Below, piece after piece: positions 38,513 to 51,800 of a stretch of DNA of 64,000 nt. The stretch is from Hydractinia symbiolongicarpus. Its lineage: Eukaryota > Cnidaria > Hydrozoa > Anthoathecata > Hydractiniidae. Position 1 is the stretch's first letter. Every line of letters begins with the position of its first letter. The position numbers and the translations under genes are program-made. Where the stretch lies: NCBI RefSeq assembly GCF_029227915.1, contig NC_079888.1, positions 24,868,501 to 24,932,500 of the forward strand, given 5' to 3'. A model generated the notes under the pieces. The model did no database searches. It saw only the letters and a program-made list of their open reading frames with translations, and had not been told where the DNA came from.

Positions 38513-39730
38513 GTACCCGGGGAGTAAACTCATTTCCCAAACGATTTTTTAAATTTATATTTTACCACTAAAGCCCATGAGACTTGTAGTTTTTAAAAAT
38601 GTTTTCATTTTTGCTGAGACGCTGAATAAAAGAAGTTTAATCGCCGGCAAACGAAAACCCGCGATTTCCCGTAAATCCCGGTCTCGGCCCGTATAGTCAA
38701 AAGTATACAAGGAAAGTACCCAGTGAGTAAACTCATTTCCCTAACGAATTTTTAAATTATTTTTTCACCACTAAAACGCATGAGACTTGTAGTTTTCAAA
38801 AATGTTTTCATTTTTGATGAGACGCTGACTAAAAGAAGTTTAATCGCCGGCAAACGAAAACCTGCGGTTTCCCGTAAATCCCGGACTCGGCCCTTATAGT
38901 CAAAAGTATACGAAGAAAGTACCCAGGTTGTAAACTCATTTCCCGAACGATTTTTTAAATTATTTTTTCACCACTAAAACGCATGAGACTTGTAGTTTTC
39001 AAAAATGTTTTCATTTTTGATGAGACGCTGAATAAAAGAAGTTTAATCGCCGGCAAACGAAAACCTGCGACTTCCCGTAAATCCCGGACTCGGCCCGTAT
39101 AGTCAAAAGTATACAAAGAAAGTACCCAGGGAGTAAACTCATTTCCCAAACGATTATTTAAATTATTATTTCACCACTAAAGCCCATGAGACTTGTAGTT
39201 TTTAAAAATGTTTTCATTTTTGATGAGACGCAGAATAAAAGAAGTTTAATCGCCGGCAAACGAAAACCCGCGATTTCCCGTAAATCCCGGACTCGGCCCG
39301 TATAGTCAAAAGTATACAAGGAAAGTACCCAGTGAGTAAACTCATTTCCCGAAGGAATTTTTAAATTATTTTTTCACCACTAAAATGCATGAGACTTGTA
39401 GTTTTCAGAAATGTTTTCATTTTTGATGAGACGCTTAATGAAAGTGGTTTAATCGCCGGCAAACGAAAACCCGCGATTTCCCGTAAATCCCCGGCTTGGC
39501 CCGTCTAGTCGAATGTATACAAAGAAAGTACCCTGTGAGTAAACTCATTTCCAAAACGATTTTTTAAATTATCTTTTCACCACTAAAAGGCTTGAGACTT
39601 GTAGTTTTCAAAAATGTTTTTATTTTTGATGAGACGCTGAATAAAAGAAGTTTAATCGCCGGCAAACGAAAACCCGCCATTTCCCGTAAACCCCGGACTC
39701 GACCCGCATAGTCAAAAGTATACAAAGAAA
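38513..39730 (+). repeat. Higher-order module II, complete six-monomer copy J-F-K-L-H-G
   Basis: Six monomers of 203 bp each, each with its own diagnostic changes. J 38513-38715: CCCGGGGAG, CCCAAACG, AAATTTATATTTTACC, CATTTTTGCTGAG. F 38716-38918: CCCAGTGAG, CCCTAACGAATTTTT, TGCGGTTTCCCG. K 38919-39121: preceded by TATACGAAGAAAG. L 39122-39324: CCCAAACGATTATTT, GACGCAGAATAAAAG. H 39325-39527: CCCAGTGAG, CCCGAAGGAATTTTT, TAATGAAAGTGG, ATCCCCGGC. G 39528-39730: CCCTGTGAG, CCAAAACG, AAGGCTTGAG, CGCCATTTCCCG, GACCCGCATAG. The same order occurs at other sites in the window, so this is a heritable higher-order unit and not a chance order. Confidence 0.85.
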
Positions 39731-41833
39731 GTACCCAGGGAGTAAATTCATTTCCCGAACGATTTTTTAAATTATTTTTTCACCACTAAAACGCATGAGA
39801 CTTGTAGTTTTCAGAAATGTTTTCATTTTTGATGAGACGCTTAATGAAAGTTGTTTAATCGCCGGCAAACAAAAACCCGCAATTTCCCGTAAATCCCGGG
39901 CTTGGCCCGTATAGTCGAATGTATACAAAGAAAGTACCCTGTGAGTAAACTCATTTCCGAAAGGATTTTTTCAATTATCTTTTCACCACTAAAACGCATG
40001 AGACTTGCAGTTTTCAAAAATGTTTTCATTTTTGATGAGAGGCTTAATAAAAGAGGTTTAATCGCCGGCAAACGAAAACCCGCGATTTCCCGTAAATCCC
40101 GGGCTTGGCCCGTATAGTCGAATGTATACAAAGAAAGTACCCAGGGAGTAAACTCATTTCCTGAACGATTTTTTAAATTTTTTTTTCACCACTAAAACGC
40201 ATGAGACTTGTAGTTTTCAAAAATGTTTTCATTTTTGATGAGACGCTGAATAAAAGAAGTTTAATCGCCGGCAAACGAAAACCTGCGACTTCCCGTAAAT
40301 CCCGGACTCGGCCCGTATAGTCAAAAGTATACAAAGAAAGTACCCAGGGAGTAAACTCATTTCCCAAACGATTATTTAAATTATCATTTCACCACTAAAG
40401 CCCATGAGACTTGTAGTTTTTAAAAATGTTTTCATTTTTGATGAGACGCAGAATAAAAGAAGTTTAATCGCCGGCAAACGAAAACCCGCGATTTCCCGTA
40501 AATCCCGGACTCGGCCCGTATAGTCAAAAGTATACAAGGAAAGTACCCAGTGAGTAAACTCATTTCCCGAAGGAATTTTTAAATTATTTTTTCACCACTA
40601 AAATGCATGAGACTTGTAGTTTTCAGAAATGTTTTCATTTTTGATGAGACGCTTAATGAAAGTGGTTTAATCGCCGGCAAACGAAAACCCGCGATTTCCC
40701 GTAAATCCCCGGCTTGGCCCGTATAGTCGAATGTATACAAAGAAAGTACCCTGTGAGTAAACTCATTTCCAAAACGATTTTTTAAATTATCTTTTCACCA
40801 CTAAAAGGCTTGAGACTTGTAGTTTTCAAAAATGTTTTTATTTTTGATGAGACGCTGAATAAAAGAAGTTTAATCGCCGGCAAACGAAAACCCGCCATTT
40901 CCCGTAAACCCCGGACTCGACCCGCATAGTCAAAAGTATACAAAGAAAGTACCCAGGGAGTAAATTCATTTCCCGAACGATTTTTTAAATTATTTTTTCA
41001 CCACTAAAACGCATGAGACTTGTAGTTTGCAAAAATGTTTTCATTTTTGATGAGACGCTGAATAAAAGAAGTTTAATCGCCGGTAAACAAAAACCCGCGA
41101 CTTCCCGCAAATCCCGGACTCGGCCCGTATAGTCAAAAGTATACAAAGAAAGTACCCGGGATGTAAACTCATTTCCCGAACGATTTTTTAAATTATTATT
41201 TCACCACTAAAGCCCATGAGACTTGCAGTTTTTAAAAATGTTTTCATTTTTGATGAGACGCTGAATAAAAGAAGTTTAATTGCCGGCAAACGAAAACCCG
41301 CGACTTCCCGTAAATCCCGGACTCGGCCCGTATAGTCAAAAGTATACACAGAAAGTACCCAGGGAGTAAACTCATTTCCCGAACGATTTTTTAAATTAAT
41401 TTTCACCACTAAAACGCATGAGACTTGTAGTTTTCAGAAATGTTTTCATTTTTGATGAGACGCTTAATGAAAGTTGTTTAATCGCCGGCAAACAAAAACC
41501 CGCAATTTCCCGTAAATCCCGGGCTTGGCCCGTATAGTCGAATGTATACAAAGAAAGTACCCTGTGAGTAAACTCATTTCCGAAAGGATTTTTTCAATTA
41601 TCTTTTCACCACTAAAACGCATGAGACTTGCAGTTTTCAAAAATGTTTTCATTTTTGATGAGAGGCTTAATAAAAGAGGTTTAATCGCCGGCAAACGAAA
41701 ACCCGCGATTTCCCGTAAATACCGGGCTTGGCCCGTATAGTCGAATGTATACAAAGAAAGTACCCAGGGAGTAAACTCATTTCCTGAACGATTTTTTAAA
41801 TTTTTTTTTCACCACTAAAACGCATGAGACTTG

Positions 41834-43051
41834 TAGTTTTCAAAAATGTTTTCATTTTTGATGAGACGCTGAATAAAAGAAGTTTAATCGCCGGTAAACG
41901 AAAACCCGCGACTTCCCGTAAATCCCGGACTCGGCCCGTATAGTCAAAAGTATACAAAGAAAGTACCCGGGGTGTAAACTCATTTCCCGAACGATTTTTT
42001 AAATTATTATTTCAGCACTAAAGCCCATGAGACTTGTAGTTTTTAAAAATGTTTTCATTTTTGATGAGACGCTGAATAAAAGAAGTTTAATTGCCGGCAA
42101 ACGAAAACCCGCGACTTCCTGTAAATCCCGGACTCGGCCCGTATAGTCAAAAGTATACAAAGAAAGTACCCAGGGAGTAAACTCATTTCCTGAACGATTT
42201 TTTAAATTTTTTTTTCACCACTAAAACGCATGAGACTTGTAGTTTTCAAAAATGTTTTCATTTTTGATGAGACGCTGAATAAAAGAAGTTTAATCGCCGG
42301 CAAACGAAAACCCGCGATTTCCCGTAAATCCCGGGCTTGGCCCGTATAGTCAAAAGTATACAAAGAAAGTACCCAGGGTGTAAACTCATTTCCCGAACGA
42401 TTTTTTAAATTATTTTTTCACCACTAAAAGGCATGAGACTTGAAGTTTTCAAAAATGTTTTCATTTTTGATGAGACGCTGAATAAAAGAAGTTTAATCGC
42501 CGGTAAACGAAAACCCGCGACTTCCCGTAAATCCCGGACTCGGCCCGTATAGTCAAAAGTATACAAAGAAAGTACCCGGGGTGTAAACTCATTTCCCGAA
42601 CGATTTTTTAAATTATTATTTCAGCACTAAAGCCCATGAGACTTGTAGTTTTTAAAAATGTTTTCATTTTTGATGAGACGCTGAATAAAAGAAGTTTAAT
42701 TGCCGGCAAACGAAAACCCGCGACTTCCTGTAAATCCCGGACTCGGCCCGTATAGTCAAAAGTATACAAAGAAAGTACCCAGGGAGTAAACTCATTTCCT
42801 GAACGATTTTTTAAATTTTTTTTTCACCACTAAAACGCATGAGACTTGTAGTTTTCAAAAATGTTTTCATTTTTGATGAGACGCTGAATAAAAGAAGTTT
42901 AATCGCCGGCAAACGAAAACCCGCGATTTCCCGTAAATCCCGGGCTTGGCCCGTATAGTCAAAAGTATACAAAGAAAGTACCCAGGGTGTAAACTCATTT
43001 CCCGAACGATTTTTTAAATTATTTTTTCACCACTAAAACGCATGAGACTTG
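41834..43051 (+). repeat. Three-monomer tandem duplication, 609-bp period (41834-42442 / 42443-43051)
   Basis: Both copies carry TTTCAGCAC and the private GACTTCCTGTAAATCC (42120 and 42729). No difference was noticed inside the repeated block. The breakpoint is in GACTTG(T/A)AGTTTTC, just left of the inverted repeat. Confidence 0.8.
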
Positions 43052-43180
43052 AAGTTTTCAAAAATGTTTTCATTCTTGATGAGACGCTGAATAAAAGAAG
43101 TTTAATCGCCGGCAAACGAAAACCTGCGATTTCCCGTAAATCCCGGACTCGGCCCGTATAGTCAAAAGTATACAAAGAAA

Positions 43181-44195
43181 GTACCCGGGGAGTAAACTCA
43201 TTTCCCAAACGATTTTTTAAATTTATATTTTACCACTAAAGCCCATGAGACTTGTAGTTTTTAAAAATGTTTTCATTTTTGCTGAGACGCTGAATAAAAG
43301 AAGTTTAATCGCCGGCAAACGAAAACCCGCGATTTCCCGTAAATCCCGGTCTCGGCCCGTATAGTCAAAAGTATACAAGGAAAGTACCCAGTGAGTAAAC
43401 TCATTTCCCTAACGAATTTTTAAATTATTTTTTCACCACTAAAACGCATGAGACTTGTAGTTTTCAAAAATGTTTTCATTTTTGATGAGACGCTGACTAA
43501 AAGAAGTTTAATCGCCGGCAAACGAAAACCTGCGGTTTCCCGTAAATCCCGGACTCGGCCCTTATAGTCAAAAGTATACGAAGAAAGTACCCAGGTTGTA
43601 AACTCATTTCCCGAACGATTTTTTAAATTATTTTTTCACCACTAAAACGCATGAGACTTGTAGTTTTCAAAAATGTTTTCATTTTTGATGAGACGCTGAA
43701 TAAAAGAAGTTTAATCGCCGGCAAACGAAAACCCGCGATTTCCCGTAAATCCCGGACTCGGCCCGTATAATCAAAAGTATACAAGGAAAGTACCCAGTGA
43801 GTAAACTCATTTCCCGAAGGAATTTTTAAATTATTTTTTCACCACTAAAATGCATGAGACTTGTAGTTTTCAGAAATGTTTTCATTTTTGATGAGACGCT
43901 TAATGAAAGTGGTTTAATCGCCGGCAAACGAAAACCCGCGATTTCCCGTAAATCCCCGGCTTGGCCCGTATAGTCGAATGTATACAAAGAAAGTACCCTG
44001 TGAGTAAACTCATTTCCAAAACGATTTTTTAAATTATCTTTTCACCACTAAAAGGCTTGAGACTTGTAGTTTTCAAAAATGTTTTTATTTTTGATGAGAC
44101 GCTGAATAAAAGAAGTTTAATCGCCGGCAAACGAAAACCCGCCATTTCCCGTAAACCCCGGACTCGACCCGCATAGTCAAAAGTATACAAAGAAA
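43181..44195 (+). repeat. Shortened module II copy (J-F-K/L-H-G)
   Basis: Five monomers. J and F match the 38.5 kb copy, including the rare GGCCCTTATAG and CCCAGGTTGTAAAC changes. The third monomer begins like K and ends like the right part of L, so one monomer has been lost by an in-register exchange inside the unit. H and G follow. Confidence 0.75.
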
Positions 44196-47154
44196 GTACC
44201 CAGGGAGTAAATTCATTTCCCGAACGATTTTTTAAATTATTTTTTCACCACTAAAACGCATGAGACTTGTAGTTTGCAAAAATGTTTTCATTTTTGATGA
44301 GACGCTGAATAAAAGAAGTTTAATCGCCGGTAAACAAAAACCCGCGACTTCCCGTAAATCCCGGACTCGGCCCGTATAGTCAAAAGTATACAAAGAAAGT
44401 ACCCGGGATGTAAACTCATTTCCCGAACGATTTTTTAAATTATTATTTCACCACTAAAGCCCATGAGACTTGCAGTTTTTAAAAATGTTTTCATTTTTGA
44501 TGAGACGCTGAATAAAAGAAGTTTAATTGCCGGCAAACGAAAACCCGCGACTTCCCGTAAATCCCGGACTCGGCCCGTATAGTCAAAAGTATACACAGAA
44601 AGTACCCAGGGAGTAAACTCATTTCCCGAACGATTTTTTAAATTAATTTTCACCACTAAAACGCATGAGACTTGTAGTTTTCAGAAATGTTTTCATTTTT
44701 GATGAGACGCTTAATGAAAGTTGTTTAATCGCCGGCAAACAAAAACCCGCAATTTCCCGTAAATCCCGGGCTTGGCCCGTATAGTCGAATGTATACAAAG
44801 AAAGTACCCTGTGAGTAAACTCATTTCCGAAAGGATTTTTTCAATTATCTTTTCACCACTAAAACGCATGAGACTTGCAGTTTTCAAAAATGTTTTCATT
44901 TTTGATGAGAGGTTTAATAAAAGAGGTTTAATCGCCGGCAAACGAAAACCCACGATTTCCCGTAAATCCCGGGCTTGGCCCGTATAGTCGAATGTATACA
45001 AAGAAAGTACCCAGGGAGTAAACTCATTTCCTGAACGATTTTTTAAATTTTTTTTTCACCACTAAAACGCATGAGACTTGTAGTTTTCAAAAATGTTTTT
45101 ATTTTTGATGAGACGCTGAATAAAAGAAGTTTAATCGCCGGTAAACGAAAACCCGCGACTTCCCGTAAATCCCGGACTCGGCCCGTATAGTCAAAAGTAT
45201 ACAAAGAAAGTACCCGGGGTGTAAACTCATTTCCCGAACGATTTTTTAAATTATTATTTCAGCACTAAAGCCCATGAGACTTGTAGTTTTTAAAAATGTT
45301 TTCATTTTTGATGAGACGCTGAATAAAAGAAGTTTAATTGCCGGCAAACGAAAACCCGCGACTTCCCGTAAATCCCGGACTCGGCCCGTATAGTCAAAAG
45401 TATACAAAGAAAGTACCCAGTGAGTAAACTCATTTCCCGAACGATTTTTTAAATTATTTTTTCACCACTAAAACGCATGAGACTTGTAGTTTTCAAAAAT
45501 GTTTTCATTTTTGATGAGACGCTGAATAAAAGAAGTTTAATTGCCGGCAAACGAAAACCCGCGACTTCCCGTAAATCCCGGTCTCGGCCCGTATAGTCAA
45601 AAGTATACAAAGAAAGTCCCCAGGGAGTAAACTCATTTCCCGAACGATTTTTAAATTAATTTTCACCACTAAAACGCATGAGACTTGTAGTTTTCAGAAA
45701 TGTTTTCATTTTTGATGAGACGCTTAATGAAAGTTGTTTAATCGCCGGCAAACAAAAACCCGCGATTTCCCGTAAATCCCGGGCTTGGCCCATATGGTCG
45801 AATGTATACAAAGAAAGTACCCTGTGAGTAAACTCATTTCCGAAAGGATTTTTTCAATTATCTTTTCACCACTAAAACGCATGAGACTTGCAGTTTTCAA
45901 AAATGTTTTCATTTTTGATGAGAGGCTTAATAAAAGAGGTTTAATCGCCGGCAAACGAAATCCCGCGATTTCCCGTAAATCCCGGGCTTGGCCCGTGTAG
46001 TCGAATGTATACAAAGAAAGTACCCTGTGAGTAAACTCATTTCCGAAAGGATTTTTTCAATTATCTTTTCACCACTAAAACGCATGAGACTTGCAGTTTT
46101 CAAAAATTTTCTCATTTTTGATGAGACGCTGAATAAAAGAAGTTTAATCGCCGGTAAACGAAAACCCGCGACTTCCCGTAAATCCCGGACTCGGCCCGTA
46201 TAGTCAAAAGTATACAAAGAAAGTACCCGGGGTGTAAACTCATTTCCCGAACGATTTTTTAAAATAATATTTCACCACTAAAGCCCATGAGACTTGTAGT
46301 TTTTAAAAATGTTTTCATTTTTGATGAGACGCTGAATAAAAGAAGTTTAATTGCCGGCAAACGAAAACCCGCGACTTCCCGCAAATCCCGGACTCGGCCC
46401 GTATAGTCAAAAGTATACAAAGAAAGTACCCAGGGAGTAAACTCATTTCCCGAACGATTTTTTAAATTATTATTTCACCACTAAAGCCCATGAGACTTGT
46501 AGTTTTTAAAAATGTTTTCATTTTTGATGAGACGCTGAATAAAAGAAGTTTAATTGCCGGCAAACGAAAACCCGCGACTTCCCGTAAATCCCGGACTCGG
46601 CCCGTATAGTCAAAAGTATACAAAGAAAGTACCCAGGGAGTAAACTCATTTCCCGAACGATTTTTTAAATTAATTTTCACCACTAAAACGCATGAGACTT
46701 GTAGTTTTCAGAAATGTTTTTATTTCTGATGAGACGCTTAATGACAGTTGTTTAATCGCCGGCAAACAAAAACCCGCGATTTCCCGTAAATTCCGGGCTT
46801 GGCCCGTATAGTCGAATGTATACAAAGAAAGTACCCTGTGAGTAAACTTATTTCCGAAACGATTTTTTCATTATCTTTTCACCACTAAAACGCATGAGAC
46901 TTGCAGTTTTCAAAAATGTTTTCATTTTTGATGAGACGCTGAATAAAAGAAGTTTAATCGCCGGCAAACGAAAACCTGCGGTTTCCCGTAAATCCCGGAC
47001 TCAGCCCGTATAGTCAAAAGTATACAAAGAAAGTACCCAGGGTGTAAACTCATTTCCCGAACGATTTTTTAAATTATTTTTTCACCACTAAAACGCATGA
47101 GACTTGTAGTTTTCAAAAATGTTTTCATTTTTGATGAGACGCTGAATAAAAGAA

Positions 47155-47964
47155 GTTTAATCGCCGGCAAACAAAAACCTGCGATTTCCCGTAAATCCCG
47201 GACTCGGCCCGTATAGTCAAACGTATACAAAGAAAGTACCCAGGGAGTAAACTCATTTCCCAAACGATTACTTAAATTATTATTTCACCACTAAAGCCCA
47301 TGAGACTTGTAGTTTTTAAAAATGTCTTCATTTTTGATGAGACGCTGAATAAAAGAAGTTTAATTCCCGGCAAACGAAAACCCGCGACTTCCCGTAAATC
47401 CCGGACTCGGCCCGTATAGTCAAAAGTATACCAAGAAAGTACCCAGGGAGTAAACTCATTTCCCGAACGATTTTTTAAATTAATTTTCACCACTAAAACG
47501 CATGAGACTTGTAGTTTTCAGAAATGTTTTCATTTTTGATGAGACGCTTAATGAAAGTTGTTTAATCGCCGGCAAACAAAAACCTGCGATTTCCCGTAAA
47601 TCCCGGACTCGGCCCGTATAGTCAAACGTATACAAAGAAAGTACCCAGGGAGTAAACTCATTTCCCAAACGATTACTTAAATTATTATTTCACCACTAAA
47701 GCCCATGAGACTTGTAGTTTTTAAAAATGTCTTCATTTTTGATGAGACGCTGAATAAAAGAAGTTTAATTCCCGGCAAACGAAAACCCGCGACTTCCCGT
47801 AAATCCCGGACTCGGCCCGTATAGTCAAAAGTATACCAAGAAAGTACCCAGGGAGTAAACTCATTTCCCGAACGATTTTTTAAATTAATTTTCACCACTA
47901 AAACGCATGAGACTTGTAGTTTTCAGAAATGTTTTCATTTTTGATGAGACGCTTAATGAAAGTT
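47155..47964 (+). repeat. Two-monomer tandem duplication, 405-bp period (47155-47559 / 47560-47964)
   Basis: Both copies carry TCAAACGTATAC, AACGATTACTTAAATT, ATGTCTTCATT, TTAATTCCCGGC and GTATACCAAGAAAG, all rare elsewhere. No difference was noticed. The breakpoint lies at GTTTAATCGCCGGC. Confidence 0.82.
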
Positions 47965-48653
47965 GTTTAATCGCCGGCAAACAAAAACCCGCGATTTCCC
48001 GTAAATCCCGGGCTTGGCCCGTATAGTCGAATGTATACAAAGAAAGTACCCTGTGAGTAAACTCATTTCCGAAAGCATTTTTTCAATTATCTTTTCACCA
48101 CTAAAACGCATGAGACTTGCAGTTTTCAAAAATGTTTCATTTTTGATGAGAGGCTTAATAAAATAGGTTTAATCGCCGGCAAACGAAATCCCGCGATTTC
48201 CCGTAAATGCCGGGCTTGGCCCGTATAGTCGAATGTATACAAAGAAAGTACCCAGGGAGTAAACTCATTTCCCGAACGATTTTTTAAATTTTTTTTTCAC
48301 CACTAAAACGCATGAGACTTGTAGTTTTCAAAAATGTTTTCATTTTTGAAGAGACGCTGAATAAAAGAAGTTTAATCGCCGGTAAACGAAAACCTGCGAC
48401 TTCCCGTAAATCCCGGACTCGGCCCGTATAGTCAAAAGTATACAAAGAAAGTACCCGGGGTGTAAACTCATTTCCCGAACGATTTTTTAAATTATTATTT
48501 CACCACTAAAGCCCATGAGACTTGTAGTTTTTAAAAATGTTTTCATTTTTGATGAGACGCTGAATAAAAGAAGTTTAATTGCCGGCAAGCGAAAACCCGC
48601 GACTTCCCGTAAATCCCGGACTCGGCCCGTATAGTCAAAAGTATACAAAGAAA

Positions 48654-48836
48654 GTACCCCGAACGATTTTTTAAATTAATTTTCACCACTAAAACGCATG
48701 AGACTTATAGTTTTCAGAAATGTTTTTATTTTTGATGAGACGCTTAATGACAGTTGTTTAATCGCCGGCAAACAAAAACCCGCGATTTCCCGTAAATCCC
48801 GGGCTTGGCCCGTATAGTCGAATGTATACAAAGAAA
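48654..48836 (+). repeat. Truncated E monomer, 183 bp
   Basis: The monomer reads GTACCCCGAACG where normal copies have GTACCC, about 19 further bases (AGGGAGTAAACTCATTTCC), then CGAACG. The loss leaves CCCC at the joint and is consistent with deletion between two CC-containing sites (two bases of microhomology). The rest is a normal E monomer with CTTATAG and ATGACAGTTG. It lies immediately left of the 15-monomer duplication and is not copied in it. Confidence 0.85.
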
Positions 48837-51800
48837 GTACCCTGTGAGTAAACTCATTTCCGAAACGATTTTTTCAATTATCTTTTCACCACTAAAACGC
48901 ATGAGACTTGCAGTTTTCAAAAATGTTTTCATTTTTTATGAGAGGCTTAATAAAAGAGGTTTAATCGCCGGCAAACGAAATCCCGCGATTTCCCGAAAAT
49001 CCCGGGCTTGGCCCGTATAGTCGAATGTATACAAAGAAAGTACCCAGGGAGTAAACTCATTTCCCGAACGATTTTTTAAATTTTTTTTTCACCACTAAAA
49101 CGCATTAGACTTGTAGTTTTCAAAAATGTTTTCATTTTTGATGAGACGCTTAATGAAACAGGTTTAATCGCCGGCAAACGAAAACCTGCGATTTCCCGTA
49201 AATCCCGGGCTTGGCCCGTATAGTCAAAAGTATACAAAGATAGTACCCAGGGAGTAAACTCATTTCCCGAACGATTTTTTAATTTATTTTTTCACCAATA
49301 AAACGCATGAGACTTGTAGTTTTCAAAAATGTTTTCGTTTTTGATGAGACGCTGAATAAAAGAAATTTTATCGCCGGCAAACGAAAACCTGCGATTTCCC
49401 GTAAATCCCGGACTCGGCCCGTATAGTCAAAAGTATACAAAGAAAGTACCCAGGGAGTAAACTAATTTCCCAACCGATTTTTTGAATTATTATTTCACCA
49501 CTAAAGCCCATGAGACTTGTAGTTTTTAAAAATGTTTTCAATTTTGATGAGACGCTGAATAAAAGAAGTTTAATCGCCGGCAAACGAAAACCCGCGATTT
49601 CCCGTAAATCCCGGTCTCGGCCCGTATAGTCAAAATATACAAGTAAAGTACCCAGTGAGTAAACTCATTTCCCTAACGAATTCTTAAATTATTTTTTCAC
49701 CACTAAAACGCATGAGACTTGTAGTTTTAAAAATGTTTTAATTTTTGATGAGACGCTGAATAAAAGAAGTTTAATCGCCGGCAAACGAAAACCTGCGGTT
49801 TCCCGTAAATCCCGGACTCGGCCCGTATAGTCAAAAGTATACAAAGAAAGTACCCAGGGTGTAAACTCATTTCCCGAACGATTTTTTAAATTATTTTTTC
49901 ACCACTAAAACGCATTAGACTTGTAGTTTTTAAAAATGTTTTCATTTTTGATGAGACGCTTAATGACAGTTGTTTAATCGCCGGCAAACAAAAACCCGCG
50001 ATTTCCCGTAAATCCCGGGCTTGGCCCGTATAGTCGAATGTATCTAAAGAAAGTACCCTGTGAGTAAACTCATTTCCGAAACGATTTTTTCAATTATCTT
50101 TTCACCACTAAAACGCATGAGACTTGCAGTTTTCAAAAATGTTTTCATTTTTGATGAGAGGCTTAATAAAAGAGGTTTAATCGCCGGCAAACGAAATCCT
50201 GCGATTTCCCGTAAATCCCGGGCTTGGCCCGTATAGTCGAATGTATAAAAAGAAAGTACCCAGGGAGTAAACTCATTTCCCGAACGATTTTTTAAATTTT
50301 TTTTTCACCACTAAAACGCATCAGACTTGTAGTTTTCAAAAATGTTTTCATTTTTGATGAGACGCTTAATGAAACAGGTTTAATCGCCGGCAAACGAAAA
50401 CCCGCGATTTCCCGTAAATCCGGGCTTGGCCCGTATAGTCGAATGTATACAAAGAAAGTACCCTGTGAGTAAACTCATTTCCAGAACGATTTTTTAATTT
50501 ATTTTTTCAACACTAAAACGCATGAGACTTGTAGTTTTCAAAAATATTTTCATTTTTGATGAGACGCTTAATGAAAGAGGTTTAATCGCCGGCAAACAAA
50601 AACCCGAGATTTCCCGTAAATCCCGTGCTTGGCCGTATAGTCAAAAGTATACAAAGATAGTACCCAGGGAGTAAACTCATTTCCCGAACGATTTTTTACT
50701 TTATTTTTTCACCACTAAAACGCATGAGACTTGTAGTTTTCAAAAATGTTTTCGTTTTTGATGAGACGCTGAATAAAAGAAATTTAATCGCCGGCAAACG
50801 AAAACCTGCGATTTCCCGTAAATCCCGGACTCGGCCCGTATAGTCAAAAGTATACAAAGAAAGTACCCAGGGAGTAAACTAATTTCCCAAACGATTTTTT
50901 AAATTATTATTTCACCACCAAAGCCCATGAGACTTGTAGTTTTTAAAAATGTTGTTAATTTTGATGAGACGCTGAATAAAAGAAGTTTAATCGCCGGCAA
51001 ACGAAAACCCGCGATTTCCCGTAAATCCCGGTCTCGGCCCGTATAGTCAAAAGTATACAAGGAAAGTACCCAGTGAGTAAACTCATTTCCCTAACGAATT
51101 CTTAAATTATTTTTTCACCCCTAAAACGCATGAGACTTGTAGTTTTCAAAAATGTTTTCATTTTTGATGAGACGCTGAATAAAAGAAGTTTCATCGCCGG
51201 CAAACGAAAACCTGCGGTTTCCCGTAAATCCCGGACTCGGCCCGTATAGTCAAAAGTATACAAAGAAAGTACCCAGGGTGTAAACTCATTTCCCGAACGA
51301 TTTTTTAAATTATTTTTTCACCACTAAAACGCATGAGACTTGTAGTTTTCAAAAATGTTTTCATTTTTGATGAGACGCTGAATAAAAGAAGTTTAATCGC
51401 CGGCAAACGAAAATCTGCGATTTCCCGTAAATCCCGGACTCGGCCCGTATAGTCAAAAGTATACAAAGAAAGTACCCAGGGAGTAAACTCATTTCCCAAA
51501 CGATTATTTAAATTATTATTTCACCACTAAAGCCCATGAGACTTGTAGTTTTTAAAAATGTTTTTATTTTTGATGAGACGCAGAATAAAAGAAGTTTAAT
51601 CGCCGGCAAACGAAAACCTGCGATTTCCCGTAAATCCCGGACTCGGCCCGCATAGTCAAAGGTATACAAGGAAAGTACCCAGTGAGTAAACTCATTTCCC
51701 GAACGAATTTTTAAATTATTTTTTCACCACTAAAATGCATGAGACTTGTAGTTTTCAGAAATGTTTTTATTTTTGATGAGACGCTTAATGACAGTTGTTT

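Larger units (their letters stand above)
40451..45417 (+). repeat. Sixteen-monomer duplication, 3247-bp offset (40451-42170 matches 43698-45417)
   Basis: The order H-G-x-B-E-C-D-B matches. Shared rare marks are GTAGTTTGCAAAAATG, CCCGGGATGTAAAC, TATACACAGAAAG and CGCAATTTCCCG. Differences include GTATAGTC versus GTATAATC, GAGGCTTAAT versus GAGGTTTAAT, and CTTCCTGTAAAT versus CTTCCCGTAAAT. Confidence 0.78.
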
